From Pagrus major (lineage: Eukaryota; Chordata; Actinopteri; Spariformes; Sparidae), in NCBI RefSeq assembly GCF_040436345.1, contig NC_133232.1, forward strand, positions 29,451,315 through 29,515,314: a stretch of DNA of 64,000 bases, written 5' to 3'. Shown here piece by piece: positions 30,455 to 45,400 of this stretch. Positions within the stretch are counted from its first letter, which is position 1. Every line of letters starts with the position of its first letter. A program made the position numbers and the translations under genes. Below the pieces are notes generated by a model. The model was not told where the DNA came from and searched no databases. It saw only the letters and a program-made list of their open reading frames with translations.

Positions 30455-33400
30455 ACACACACACGTTCACCCAGTGGACAGACAGTTTATCTTATCACAG
30501 TCACACATAATTGCCAATCTGAGGCACTTCAAACTTAAATGGTTCTCAAAGTGGGATCCGGGGACCCTCAGGGACTCTCGAGGGGGTTCCAGGACGTCAC
30601 TAACAAAAAGGGAAATCATTTATTTTCACTATTATTCCATCCGTATATAACATATGAGGTTAGACAGACAGAATGTGACTATTTCGATCGTAGGTTTCAG
30701 ACACTTTCTGTAATAAAAAAAATCGAAAAGCAAAATTCTTGTGTCAGGTGGTGGATCCTGGGACAAATACCTTTCAAAAGGGGGTCCCTTGGTCTAATTT
30801 GAGTCAGTTTAGGGGTCCTTGATGTGAAAAAGGTTGAGAACTACTGTCTTATATGGTACGTTCTGTACATGGCACCTGCGAGCTGGTGCTGTGAATGTAT
30901 ACAGCTCTTGTCAGTAAATCTGTGTAGATCCAAACTCGGAAGAAAAGAAAAATGCAAGGGAGTACGACTCCCCAGGAATCGTTTTTATAGAGGCTATTCG
31001 ATTTTATTTGAAATGTCTAATCTTATGTGTTCCACCTCCTTGAAAATATTTCATGAATGATTCACTCAGGATGTCTTGAAGCAGTGAATGCTGCCCTTTG
31101 TGAGGAGAAGCCGAAAATGGTTCCACTTTATGTAGATCTAGATACCTAATCTTGTGAAACTTTTAGATTTTGGCCTATAAGATTGGAAACTATTCATAAA
31201 CTCAACATTTCTGCAGAATGTCCCCATCTGTGAATTGATTCAGCAGCTTCACTCCCTCCCTTCACATCCATCACTTTCACCATCATCTGCCAGCTGAAGA
31301 CTGGCTGCATACGGGCTGCGCCAGCCTCACACATACACCCTCATCAGACTGTCCTGTCCGAACACAGTCCACCTCTGCCAGTCAAACCCTGGCCCAGGAC
31401 TCCCTGTTTCCCCTCTTACCCCTCTTTCTTCCCTGGGGCCCCTGAAAGAGGGCGGGAGCTCCGGCGACCGCACTACGCTGACTGCTCATCAGCCCGAGCC
31501 AGATACATTCCTGAAAGCTGAGCCCGGCCGTTCATAGTGCTCCCTCTTTCCCCTCGTTCTTTTCTCAATATGTCATCCCCTTTTTTAGTTTTATTAAATT
31601 TCTCCACACAGTTGTATGTGGTCATTGTGCTGTCACGGTTCCCCTTTGTTCATTTGATGTACAGTAGCCGACCGACACAAACTGCCATTCAGCTTTACGT
31701 ACCGCCGGAAAACTGATGGAGATGATGATCTAAGTGTCTAACTAAAAAAAGAGCCACGTCATTAGAGATTTGTAAAAACAACTGGCGCCTTGTTAAGAAA
31801 GTTACAGTGTCTTTAACGACAGCTAAACATCTGGTCCTTATTTCAGCAATACATTTCAGTACATTTTCCCTTTGAATGTTTGCTCAGAAGCGTGTCGTCT
31901 TAATTTGCAATGCTGTTTACGACGTTGTTCATTTTGGTTTCCACAGGTTCCAACGTCATGTTCACACCTACCGTATCCTACCCGATGCAGACGGCCTTCT
32001 AGCAGTTCAGGTGAGCGTCCGTCGCCACGTGACACTGAACTGACCAGGAAGAGGAAGAAGGAGAAACACAATAGATGCCTGAAACCTTGGCACAAACTGT
32101 TCACGCAGAGAGAAAAACAGAGGGATCAAACAATGGTTTGTTATTGCCTGTTCTAAGGAGAACAGGAACATGTTTGTGCTTCCTCTCTGTACGGGCTCTG
32201 TGACGACTGCAGCAGCCTTGTTGTCTGAATGGCATCTCTGCCATGTGGCCGCATGCTTGCAGCATAGGCTCAGCAGCACAGAGGAGAAATTGTTTTTATG
32301 TCTCAGAGATTCCTACTCAACCCACACACTAGGTCATTGACCAATGGGTGTGCGTATTTGTTATGTGTGTGTATGAGGGTGTTTGTATTACACATAATGA
32401 GCCTGTTGGATGTGGCAGAGTTAAAGCCAGTGATGGTATGTGTCTGTTTTTGATACCCGGAGCAGGGGGCCATTTAGTCAGCAAATGATCTAATTATTAG
32501 GCGATAAAAATACACACAAGCACAAAGTTTGCAACACACACACACACCCACACACACACTGTGGGTGAGGCAAAGCGAAAGAGTGAGAGGAGTAAACATT
32601 TTCAGGGCCTAGACCGCAAATCAACTGTGGCTTTCTCAACTATGTCTGCATATTAAAGTCCAATAACCAGTTTAATAATGATTGTCTGGCAGTCCTTTTC
32701 AAGCCTTTGACTTGGGAAAAAAATCCTCTGCTTTCAAGCTCTGCTTCTATTTCAGTTGTTTTTCCACTGCCATCAGTATAAACCTCCAGTACGTATTTTC
32801 CCTCACTGGATTTTTTTTTTTTTTTGCTCCACTAACTCACAAGTCGCATGCTTGCCTTTTTGTTTTTCCAAGATGGCTGTGGAGATATTTCGGGCCCTAC
32901 TTTGTCCCTCACTGTCTCTTATTCCTCGTCATTTCTTTTTAATTGCTTTTCAAGAGATCCTTGTGGTACAAAAAATACTATTTGAAGACTTCCTGGCAAA
33001 ATGGACGTGTAGCTCGAGCCAAAAACGGGCTCTTTCACCGCAAAATAAAAGCAAAAGCCTAAAAAGGAGGGTACAGGAAAAGAGCCTGGTCAGTATTGTG
33101 GTCTAATGTGTGTCGTGGTTATTTTGTGCATGGGACTGGTAGCATTGTGTGTGTATGTACAACACCTGTGCACAGCATGTGTGTTTTTTTAAGCTTCATT
33201 TTTGCCTGTACTGCTTTGAGTGCCACTGAAGTGTATCTGTGCAGGTTTCTGTGGAAAGTTTGAGAGTAGACGTTCCTTTTCTTGTGGCTTAAATGTGTTA
33301 ACGTATGCAAGTAAAAACATCCTTTTTTTCTTTTATTGGGTGGGTGGGCTTTTTAGACTAACTGGGAATGTTAAACTACAGTCAACTGCTGCCAGGAAGT

Positions 33401-36400
33401 AGCTGTCTATGATGTCACTTTCCTTTCTAAATCCCCCCTGGGGACGCATTTTATCACAGCAAATCATCTGTGTGCGTTTTTTTTTTCTACATGCAAATAA
33501 GTGCTTCTGTTTTGTTCTGCCGAGTAAGATGTGGAAAGGAGGCGGTGAGGGGTGAGGGGTGAGGGGTGAGGGGTGAGAGGTGGGGGGTGGGAGCGCTGTG
33601 CTGAAACATCCACACACAACCACATAAAGTACACAAGTCAGGACTGGGTAGTTATTTCACTTTATGTTCAATTTAATGCGTGCAATACAAGATTTAGACA
33701 TTGAATTATAGCACAAGAGGTCTTTCCAGGGCTTTTTCAAAGAGCTTTTGTGAAAGAGCTTTATCATCTCGGTTTTGTAAAGGAGGTTAAGAATGAACAA
33801 GGCAGTGAAGTTGCATTTAAATGGAACTTAGTGAGGCCTTGGCTCTGTAGGCCACAACTTCTCTGCTTTGTATTCACTTTGTATTACTCAAAGCAAGGAT
33901 GTCAAAAGGGAAAAAAAGAGCTTAATTGATTTGAACTTATGTTTTCTAAAAAAAAATGTGTTCCTGAATGCAACATCAGCGTGTTACATGTCTTATTATC
34001 TACATTTAATTATAGTTTCTTTCATCTCTCCAGTTTATGTGTGCAGCAATGACGGACTATCAGACTATTTAAACAGTATATATACTGAATGACCGCTATC
34101 GTGTGTTTGTGTCTCGCCAGACAACACAGGGCGTGCAGGTGAACTGCTTCCGGACACTCGAGGACCTGGTGTTGGGGTACCAGCATCCCCACAAGGGCCT
34201 GGTCACTCCTCTGCTCTTCGCTGTTCCCCGTGATACGGACACTGGGGATGAGAGCTCAGGTGGGCCCTCTAGCTGTCACCCAAAAGTTAGATACATCTAC
34301 ATACGATACACTACATTGTGCATTTGTGCAGTGATGGAAGACGTATTGAGATTTATTGCTGAAATAAAAGTACAAATACCACACTGTGAAAATACTCCAT
34401 TACAAGTGAAAGTCTTAAATTCAACTAACTTACTTGCTTATGTAAAAGTATGTGAGTATTATCAGTAAAATGTACTTAAAGTATAAAAGTAAAAGTGCTC
34501 ATTCTGCAGTAAAATGCTTATTTAATTATTATATTGGATGTTTTTGGATTAATATCACAGCTGCTTTAATGTGCGTGTTGTGTTTTACTGCTGTAGATGT
34601 TTAAGGTTAAGCTCATTTTACCTTCTTTATATACTGTTGGGTAGTTTTATCTGCAGCACTGCAGCATAAGTCTGTAAGATCATCATACGTTTGTGAGAAC
34701 TATGCATCTCTATAAAGTCAGTTTTTCATGAGCTTTGAAAAAACAGCCCTGTTTTCAGCTTTGTGATGAAGCATTTTCAGCTAATCCAAAAGGGTTTTTA
34801 GGAAGTAGGAGAAAAAATCACCATGTTTAGTGATCCATCATGTTCACCGGACAGGGGAGGTATTAAAATTTGTGATCAAATAAATGTAGTGGAGTAAAAA
34901 GTACAGTATTTCCCTCGGTCAGTCAGCCCTCAGCGCTGCAATATTCATGACTTATTATTAATGATATTTTTGTTGAATATGTGCACAGATGATGAGAAGC
35001 CGTCTCCAGTTCCAGCCTCTGTCAACACGGTGCCTTTCACAGGAGCACCAGCAAAACCAGCCCCTCACACTGTATTCCTGGATAAGTTGCAGGAGCTGAA
35101 CACATCCAGGTTTGATTATCTGTTTCTCTTTCAAAGATGTTCCTTACATAGTGCCTATCTATGCTGTGCATGTATAGCTTTCCTTTTTATTTCTTTCTTT
35201 CCTGTGTGACAGTATTCTTATTGATTTGTAGTGATAGCCATCTGTAATGCTCTCTGCGAATCTCTGCTGCTGATCACTATCCTATTTAAATATGCACCTG
35301 TTTGCAATCAAGCATAGAGAAAGCCGCATGTGAAACACTGTTTGCTCTTTGAACTTTTTTATTTCTGGCCTATTAATAAACAGCGTTGCCATCTGCTGTT
35401 AGCAGAACTACTGCTCTTGTTCTGCTTTATTTCTCAGCTGTCAACAAACCTTAGTTACCTCCAGAGAGTAGAAAAATGCACAGTTCATGACATATAAATA
35501 TATTTTTATCCTGTTTACAGCACTGCGGGTGAGGTGATCGGTCTACTCAATGACTACCTCTTCAGTGAGCTCCCTCTCGACATTGAGAACGTGCATAAAG
35601 GGGCAACAACTCTTTGTCACCTCAAGCGTACTCTGGGCACTGCCTGCCAAGGCCTGAACAGGTAGGTGTCTTTTTATTGTTAATGATAAACCGAACGTGA
35701 AAACTAGGAGCAACTTTATACTGCATTATCAGAGCATATTGTGTAAACTGATGTATGCTCATTAATCAAAAGTTGTGTATTGATGTGATCTACAGTGAGA
35801 TCGATCTGACCCTCTCAAGTCTGGAAACCCTGGCCAAGGTCTTCGACCATCCCAGCTGCTCTTTAACAAACACCAAGGCTCAGGTACAATAAAAAAACAT
35901 GCAGTACGATGTGGTAACACAGTACTGAGGAGGACAGAGCTGCATGTAAATGAACTCATTGCACCTTTTGTCTGGTATGTTTCAATCAAGGGCCCGGAGA
36001 TGGAGATTGACAGCCTGTTGTGTAAGATTTCAGCTTTGGTCAGCCTCCTTTCTTCATTGGAGAAAAAGGTTTGTGTACGCACACAGTTATCTATTCGTGG
36101 CTTAATAATAATAATGATAAAGCAGTGATTTCTAGCTTCATGATTACTTACAGGTCATACGGTCAGTATTGTGTTAAAGATTAAAGCTCAGGAGAGAGTT
36201 ATAGTTCTTGAACAAACAACTTGACAGCACTTGTTGTCACCTATTCTGTTGTTATGCTTCTACATTACTAACAGGACAAAAATAAATCTCACAGTTCTCG
36301 CAGTCAGTACTCAAACACACCAGTCTTGTTTGTGAAGGACGACACTGTTATATTGTGACACTGCAATAATTATCTGCTCATAAAGGTATTAAAAGCGTTA

Positions 36401-39400
36401 CAAGATGCGGTGACCAACCACAATCTGGCAGTGCAGCCTAACCCGCCCCCTCCGGAACCGACACCCTCCAGTGTAACACCTGTAAAGAACCACGACAGAC
36501 AGCTGCCGGTCCACTCCTTCCAGGTAAATCAGGTTGAAAAATGCACTAAAAAACGTCTGTAAAAGGCCCGTTGTTCGGTTATTTGTTTAAAGATATGATA
36601 CAAAATAAGACAAATCATACAACTGATCTGTTTCTATGTAAAGAGTTGTTTTGCTTTGTGTCTCCAGGTGAAGATGGTGAGGTACGGCAGGCAGACTGTT
36701 TCTGTTGATGTGGACACGGGAGTGCTGCTCTTCGACAGGAAGGCTGGTTCGTTTGGTATAGAGAGGGTCTCACATGACAGAAGTAAGAAAATATATACTT
36801 ACATTCACTATTGTAACATTGTAACATCGCTCTTGCTCGCAAATAGATTTTATAACTGTCCAGTGATGCAATGTAACATTTCCTGAAGTACAGTTTTGAG
36901 GTACTTGTACTTACTTGAGTATTTTCATTCTCTGTTACTTTATACTCGCACTCTTTCTACATTTTGGAGGCAAATATTGTACTTTTCACTCCACTACTTT
37001 AGTTACTAGTTACTTTGCAGATTGCATGCTGCATCAGAACCAAAGCAGCACATTTTGATTCATTTATTTTACCCACAATCAAATTAAAAAAAACACACTG
37101 ACTCCATTAGTCATAAAAATGCTGAATATGGGATCCGATAATCAGCCAGCAGGATGATTGGTTGATGCATTTTATACAGTATATTCATACGTGTTCAATT
37201 TTGATACTCGAGTACAATTATTGCCAGAAAATTACTTTTGATTCTTAATATCAAATACTTTGAGACTTTTACTCATTTACTGTTTGTTTGGCTGACTTTC
37301 ACTTTTACCAAAGTAACATTTTAACACAGTTTCTTTACTTTTCCTCATGTATGACATTTGGATATGTGTTTTACAACACTGTAACTGTCTGCTGGCATGT
37401 TTCTTATATATCAGTCCTTCAGATTGTCAAGTTCCAGAGCAGTCCCGCCAAGGTATGCCTGGTTGTTGACAGCCACCACAGCACACCGCGGGAGATGACG
37501 TTTGAGAGTGCACGGGTAAGAAGGCAAGACGATGTGTTTTATTATAAACTGGAATCCTCTGTTTTCTTCCCCATAATTCACCGAGTGACTCTGTGTCTCT
37601 CAGAAACGTGATGCCTTCTGCCAACTCCTCCAGCTGATGAAAACCAGGCACTCTCAGCTGAGCGAACCTGACGTGGTCTCTGTATTTGTTGGCACCTGGA
37701 ATATGGGTAACCGTAACTTTGAAGTGTGTCTCTTGTGCTGAATTAGATTTTTTTTATTATTATTAAATGTTGTTTTGTGTACACAGGTGGTTCCCCTCCT
37801 CCTCGCAGCCTGCAGACGTGGGTGACCTGCTGCGGTTTGGGACACACCCCTGATGAGTCGACCGCCTTGCTCCCTCATGACATCTACGCTCTGGGCACTC
37901 AGGAAAACCCTCAGGGGGAGAGAGAGTGGACAGAACATATCAAAGCAACCCTTCGCAGCTACACTCACATTGACTTCAAACAGGTAATTCTCCTTTTTAG
38001 GCTTTTTCCAAAGTCAGCTGATTATTTATGTCTAAATAGCATGCACTGCCCATAAGAAGAAAGAGTGACAAGTTTGCTAAATCAGTGGAGTAAAGCAGTT
38101 GTTTTCTGGTGGGATAACATTGTACATTTTATTTCAAGATCAGATATGAGTGAAGCCATTCCCAGTCAGTATCTGCTTTGATTAGACACATTTCTCCCAA
38201 CCAAGATGCATATTGTTAAAACAACTAATGCATGACCTTAACTCTTAAAATATATATATATAATTATACGTTTTCATTGTTCACCATTGTCTGTTAGGTA
38301 GTTTGTTGGTTGTTGGTTGTTAACAGATTCACAATTTTTCAAACAAATGACAACCTTTGAATAACCTTATACTACATAATCCAATATTAGTGTTCTTCTA
38401 TTTTTCACAAAATAAGAAACTATGTACATTATATTGCCCCTCGCTTGGCAAAAATGTAAAAGGTTGATGAGAAATAGAGTCACAAGATCACTTCTTTGTG
38501 GTTGCAAGACAAGTTTTGTATTTGATGGACTAGCTGAGTGTCAATTAAAGGTATTTAAATAAAAAACTATATAAAGCACGACTCATATTGCTGAAAGTGT
38601 ACTTTGTAATCGTAGGGTCAACCTTGGCATTTTAGTCTCACTACACTTGTATTTTAACATCATTGTATAACCGTGATTCATCCATTTTATAGCACTGTGT
38701 GTGTGAATAGATGAAAAACTCTTTCTTCTTCATTTCAAAGGCCATTCAGCCTCGTGTACAACGCTGAACAAAACACATATGTAAAGTGTGAGGGAACTCA
38801 CATTTTTTGGTTGCAGGAAAATGTTTCAGCATCATCACAGATTATAAGAAAGGTCTGTGAGAGTTTCTGATATTTTGTAATAAACACGCTTGTGGAAATG
38901 CATCTAAAAATATCACCTTAATGATAGACTAACGTTTTGATATATTTGTTTTTATAAATATATGATCTGAAATGACAACGACGCTTCATCTCGCTGTAAA
39001 AGTGCATCTGTTACTTTATAGAAATGGGTCAAATCAATCAGGAAATCTGTAATTAAGTGTTCTTTGCCTGGTTGAAAACTGTTTTTGTCATCTATTGTAA
39101 AGTGAAGTGTCGTCCTGTAGGTGGCAGTACAATCCCTCTGGAATATGAGGCTGGCTGTGTTTGTGAAGCCGGAGCACGAGAGTCGCATCAGCCATGTGAA
39201 CACAGCCAGTGTGAGGACCGGCCTGGGGAACACTTTGGGTAAGCTGCCCTGCATGATCTCATCAAGTCGTGGCTGACAGCCAGAAATATAAGTGCATGGA
39301 CGACAAGAGCAGAAATGTGTTTTTAATAATCTGGAGGTGTGAGGTTGAGTGTCTCTGTTGTTTCAGGTAACAAGGGGGCTGTTGGTGTCTCATTCCTCTT

Positions 39401-42400
39401 CAGTGGAACATCTTTTGGGTTTGTTAACTGCCACCTGACCTCTGGAAGTGAGAAAGTCCTGAGGTATGGTGTGTGTATAAGTGTATGTGTGCTCCTTTTT
39501 CATTGCCACACAGTATTAAAATTAATTATTAATTAAACTAAAGGTTTATTTGACAGGGACGACGTAGGGACGGCATTGTTACATCAAAATAAAATGCTAC
39601 TGATGCAATGTAAATGGGACTTCTAGCCGCCCTTGTCCTTGGTTCAGTTTGAATAAAAACAACACAACACTCTCATGAATGACTCATGAGTACTGACAAT
39701 AAAACAAGGCATAGACAAGCAGCCACTCGAAACAGTGATTGTAACAACAATGAACGAAAATAACAATGAAGAACAGAAAAAACAGCTTTATTGTCTTGTT
39801 TATTGTCTTATTGTCTTATTGTAATGTACATCATGTTCAGGAGGAACCAGAACTTTGTGGACATCCTCCGACTGCTCTCTCTGGGTGAAAAGCAGCTCGG
39901 TGCCTTTGACATCAGCCTACGCTTCACCCACCTCTTCTGGTGTGGAGACCTCAATTATAGACTTGACTTGGACGTGCAGGTCAGACCATAAATTTAATGT
40001 CAATTAAATAATAGTCAATTGAGAAGTCCAAGACGTTGACGTTACTGCTTCTTCCTGACTCCAGGACATCCTGAAACATGTGTCTAAGAGGGAGTTTGAG
40101 GAGCTCATGTGTGCAGACCAGCTGACCCGAGAGAGACACAAGAGGAAGGCCTTTCTCAATTTCAGTGAGTTTCAGTTTGCTGTTGGCCTTTGTTCTATAG
40201 TGAAAGCTATAAATGTCAGATGGTTATTGTAAAAGCACTTCGATGCCAGTTTGTACGGAAGCCCTGTGAGACAAAAAATCCTGATGATCCATTTTCTAAG
40301 TCTGTTGTATGTTTTTCTCTCCTGTATTTATGACTAAACAACACATTAACAAAAAGCTTCTGCCAGGGTAATCTTTCAAACTTCTTTTTTTATTTTTCAA
40401 TAGGAGGGAACTTTTTTTTTCAGGTGGAGAAACAAGTTTTTCCAGGATCATTATTTTTTTTTCATATGCGAAAAAGTGTTTGTTGTTACAATACTGTTTC
40501 CACGACAAAACCACAGCATTATTATGGATCCCACTGCTTTTCTTGACCTGACCTACTCTCTCTGATTGGCTTACCCTGATATTCTTACCCAACGAAGGCA
40601 ATCAATTAGACCTGGAGGGATCATGCCAAGAAAATTAGTGGGATCCATAGTAACGTGAGGTGCACTTCACCCTCTTTTGGCCGAAACAAGTATTACAACA
40701 ACAAACTTTTTTTTTTTTCACCTTCCCACCTGTTTTCCACGAATTGTTTAACCTGTTAAAAAAAAGTAAGGAGTTTAAAAAATGTTATTCTGGCTTTTTT
40801 TCATTTTTTCTTAATTCTTAAACACAGTAGAGAACTTGCCTCTCATGGTTACCATATTTTTTTTTTTTTACAAAATAAATGATAATAAGATGAATACAGG
40901 AGAATTTCATCATGATTTGACTCTATATTTTTGCGTACCTCACTCTGTGCTCTTTCTCTCTTTGTCATGGTTAAGAGGAAGAGAAGATTGCATTTCCACC
41001 CACCTATCGGTATGAACGGGGCTCCAGGGACTGCTACCTATGGCAAAAGTACAAGACTTCAGGAGTGAGTCATTTATGTTGCACAAAAGCACCTCAGAAA
41101 AACAGGATGATGTGTCGGTAAAACATTCTTTCATGTGCCGGACAAAGGATGCATGGCTGCAATTAAAACAATATCTGCCCCTCTGAGTAGCTGCCAAAAA
41201 ATGTCAGGAGGTTTGTAGCCGTACTAGAGGTTCTCAGGGACGCAGTGCCAGTATGTTGGTTGGTCCGACACTTTGATCCAGACTGAAATCTCCAACAACT
41301 AGAGGATGGATTGCCACAGAATTTGGTCCAGACATGCATGTTTTCTGGACAGTGTATACTAAAGAGGGATTGGTGATGTTAAGTACAGCCTTAGAAAATC
41401 AATATTGCAGCTGTAGACTCACATGAAGGTACCTCTTTGACCTCTTTTGTGTTTTAATCGTTACTCTGAATGACATTTTACAATGCAATGACTTTATTTT
41501 TAAATATGTAAGGCACCATAGCAATACTACTAATAATAATGTATTTATATAAAAGCAAGGTTACAGTGTTTTACAATAAAAACATATATTAAACCCAATA
41601 AAACCTAGCACTTGAGATATGAACAAGATAAAAATAACAAAAAAGTACCAACAGTTAAGAAAAAGGCCAAACGATAAAAGTGAGTTTTAAGAAAAGATTT
41701 AATGGAGGATGAGGGAAAAGGAGTTTGCCTCCTCAGCAGGGAGTTTCCTGGGACATATAACCAAGGTAATTGACATATAAAGGAAGAAAAAAGGATAAAA
41801 AAGACACAAACAGCAACCTCATAAATAAAACCAATCATATTTTCAGCCTGTAGATTTATTGCATTTTAGACCAGCAAAGTGAAACAACAAAGAAAAGACC
41901 CCAGAGGCGTTCTAAATATACAGTTAAGATATTTTTATGTGCAACTAAATCCCATTTAAGGGGCCTGTAATTGGCTTTGACAGCTGCTGCCATGACTGCT
42001 AAAAATAGGAGGTAAAGAATTAACCCACAGTCTAAAAAGGGAACGCCTGGCATAACAGGAATGAAGGCCCCCTTCGTTACATACAGTTTGTATAATGTGG
42101 CAAGTTCATTTGAGGACAAAGAAACATATAGTGTGTTCTTGATTTGTACCTGAATCTGTCTCTACAGGTGCGAGTCAATGTCCCATCGTGGTGTGACAGG
42201 ATTCTGTGGAAGTCCTACCCAGAGACGCACGTCGTTTGCACTGCATATGGTAAGCTTTAAGTAGAAGTTAAATACAGCATAAACAAACCGTAAAAAAAGG
42301 GGGGATGCTTAGGCCACAGGTTTTTGATGCAGCATTCTCAAATTAGATATCTGAAGTAGTTTTTTTCATCTGTACCACTTTAAAATGAGAGCAACCCTCA

Positions 42401-45400
42401 AAACGAATAACGGTCAACCCCTACATCCTGGTCTGTGGTCCATAAAGAAACAGAGTCATTTCCTCTCAGCCCGAGCTTCTGTTTCTGACTAACCTCAGGA
42501 ACAAAACATAACTAACTTGGCAGCACCAAAGCTGCTTTTTGTCTGCTAAATCACTCTTTTGTCACGTCTTGCAAAATACGGCTGACAGCTCATCTGCCTC
42601 ACAGTGCTGCGAGATCATTTTAGCCCCAGCACATATGAGCTATTTAGTGTTCTCATTGCAATTATAATAATAAAGTGAAGTGGTGGATTTGTCTCTCCAG
42701 GTTGCACAGATGACATCTTCACAAGCGATCACTCACCTGTTTTTGCCACCTTCGATGTGGGAGTGACGTCACAGTACAGCTCCAAAACAGGTGCCGTCAT
42801 TGTTGTGGACACAAACAGACAGAATATGACTAAATCCCTTCATCAAGTGAACAGTACTGTTATGTGTTTTACTGGCACAGATCTAAATTCAAGCATGGAG
42901 AAGGCCTGGATAGAGCTTGAAGGCATCGAGGCCATTGTGAAGACTGCAAGCAAGGCAAAGTTCTTCATTGAATTCCACTCATCATGCCTTGAAGGTATGA
43001 CATCACCTCAGAAAGACATTTTATATAAAGTATTACGCAGCACAGCGGCTAAAATGCATTCATGTCTTTCTTGGCAGAGACACGACGCTCGAGTGAAAAT
43101 GACTCACAGAGCTGTGACGTTCCCGGCTTTCTCAAACTGGGCTGGTCTTTCAAACAACTGCCGAAGGTTAGAGGCTGAAATGGCTGAAATGATTGTTTGT
43201 TTCTGAAGTCAAGTTGTTAACTCGTCATTTGTTTTTTCTGTCACAGCTTCTTCCAATCATGTCTGACATGGAGTTTCTTCAGGATCAGCACCTGCTGTTG
43301 TCTGTCAAGTCATGTGATGGGTTTGAGTCATATGGTGGGTCACAGTGCAAATTAAGTTTGTCTAATTAACTCCATTCCTGACATCCTCCTCAGCTGGTTA
43401 CTTTGCTAATGTGTGCACTTAAAGCAACATTAGGTAACTTTTTTCACCTTAAGATAACAGCTTCAAAATCATTTTCATGGCACAGTGTCTTGTAACTGGG
43501 TGAATGGTGTCTCTGTCTCAGCCACTCCACCCCCCTATCACTTGTTTCTGCACTATGCAGCTTCAGTGAGAGGGTCGGATCACAGGGTTACATACATGTT
43601 TACTTCAACAAAGTTTTCAACACATAACATTGTTATGACGTAATGAGTTTTGTTTGTAGTTGGCACACCAAATGCCAATTGCTTTAACTTTAACCCTCTC
43701 AGTTGGTTACTTTACGAATGTGTGCCCTTAAAGTGACCCCAAAAATCACATGATCTCTTTACATTTTTCCACAAGTGCTCTGTACTTATCCAGATGGTTT
43801 GATTTTATTTTTTGATACGGTTTGCAGATTTCAGCTTGAGCTCAAGCTCCAAAAGTCTGTATCCAAATCCAAGAGCTGGGCAGCACCATCTTTGGAAATG
43901 ACACGACTATTTGTGAGCAGTTTCATTGTGGAAAAAAGTAGTTTAAAGCCTTTTGTGGCTCCAGAAGCGGCTGTGTGTAACCTAATAAATCACCTCCATT
44001 AATGTCACTCAGTGGCTAAGTTGCATTGAGGGTAATGTAGGCACCAGGTTTTGAAAGGCAGTCCACTGGTCAAGCATAGCGCTCCACTAACACTGTTGGA
44101 CTCAGACAGCAGAAGAAGCAACATCACCTTTTTTATTCCAAGCGTTTTTCTTCTAGTGCCTACATTACCCACAATGCAATTTAGCCACCTAGTGACATCA
44201 CTGGAGGCAATTTATCAGGTTACATGCAGCTTCCTCTGGAGCCACAAAAGGCTTTAAGCTACTTTTTCCACATCTGCAGTAGTACTCCCCAAGAGTTTTG
44301 CTCCAAATCAAATACAGTTCACCTCCAATGTAGCTGAACTACAGTCAGTAGGTCAAACACTAAGGAACTTGTGTCAAAGTCTAAGGACATGTGTCTGAAA
44401 CTGTCTGGATGGACACGTTGCACTCTGCACTCTGCACTCTGTTGCGGCTCAGGGTGAGATGTCCGCCTGATCTAAGTACTAATCTCTTTTACAGGTGAAT
44501 GCTGTGTGGCTCTGCGTTCACTCAATGGTGCGTCCGAGCAGTTTGAGACATTTCTGAGTCACCGAGGTGAAGAGATGGGCTCCATCAGAGGACGGGTCAG
44601 GATCCATGTGCCCAAAGACAGACGAGGAACGCGAGAGAAAGTCTACGGTGGGTCAGCCGGAAGTGGTCCTTTCTTCCCCTCTGTCTTGCTTGCACTATCA
44701 CTTCCCGCTAAACTTTCATCTCCGTTCCTTGACTCTCCTGCCAGTCTCACATTGCTTCCTCTATTTGGTTCCTCAATGATCCCTGGCTTGGCTTTACACT
44801 TGCTGGTATCTATCGTCCGCTTCCTCTTTTGGCTCCTGATTGACTGACCAGATGCATCCTGAGACACTGAAAAAGGACAGATGGGTATTGTGTCACAAGG
44901 TCAGGCACTTCAACAACACACATAAACACAACTATGCTGTGTGGTTGCAAAGTGGCACAACCTTTGGCCTTCACAGACTGCACAGACTTTGAGGAAGCCT
45001 CGCTTATTACGAAATGCTTAGTTATTTTGCTCTGTTTTTTTCAGAGTGGTTCCATTTTGAGAAAGATCCTGGGAGGGGGCACATGTCTCCTGCTCCTACA
45101 CGGGTCCAAATAAACAGGTGAGGACTTCTTCAGTAGAGCCGAACCGATACTTGATTATTAGGGCCGGTTCCGATACCAAATTAGGAAGTGAAAAGGTTTA
45201 AATAGAACTGAGAACTAATTCAATGTGGGAAAGTTCAAGACTTGTATGTGCATTGCAGGTCGTCTGCAGCTCCTCCGAAACTAACTCCAAGCAGCTACAC
45301 CAATCCCGCCTACTTCATCTTTGAAGGTGTGTCAGTGGCGCGCAGGGTGGAGGAGGCTCTGCCCCAGCGAAGGGACCCTCAAGTGATCTGGTCTGGAAAT

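Noticed and set aside
43021-43077. Continuation of the inppl1 frame past exon 20 into intron 20
   Set aside because: A donor at 42995 and an acceptor at 43077 give a spliced product matching human SHIP2 in spacing (E-rich linker, then LPK). The open frame is incidental.
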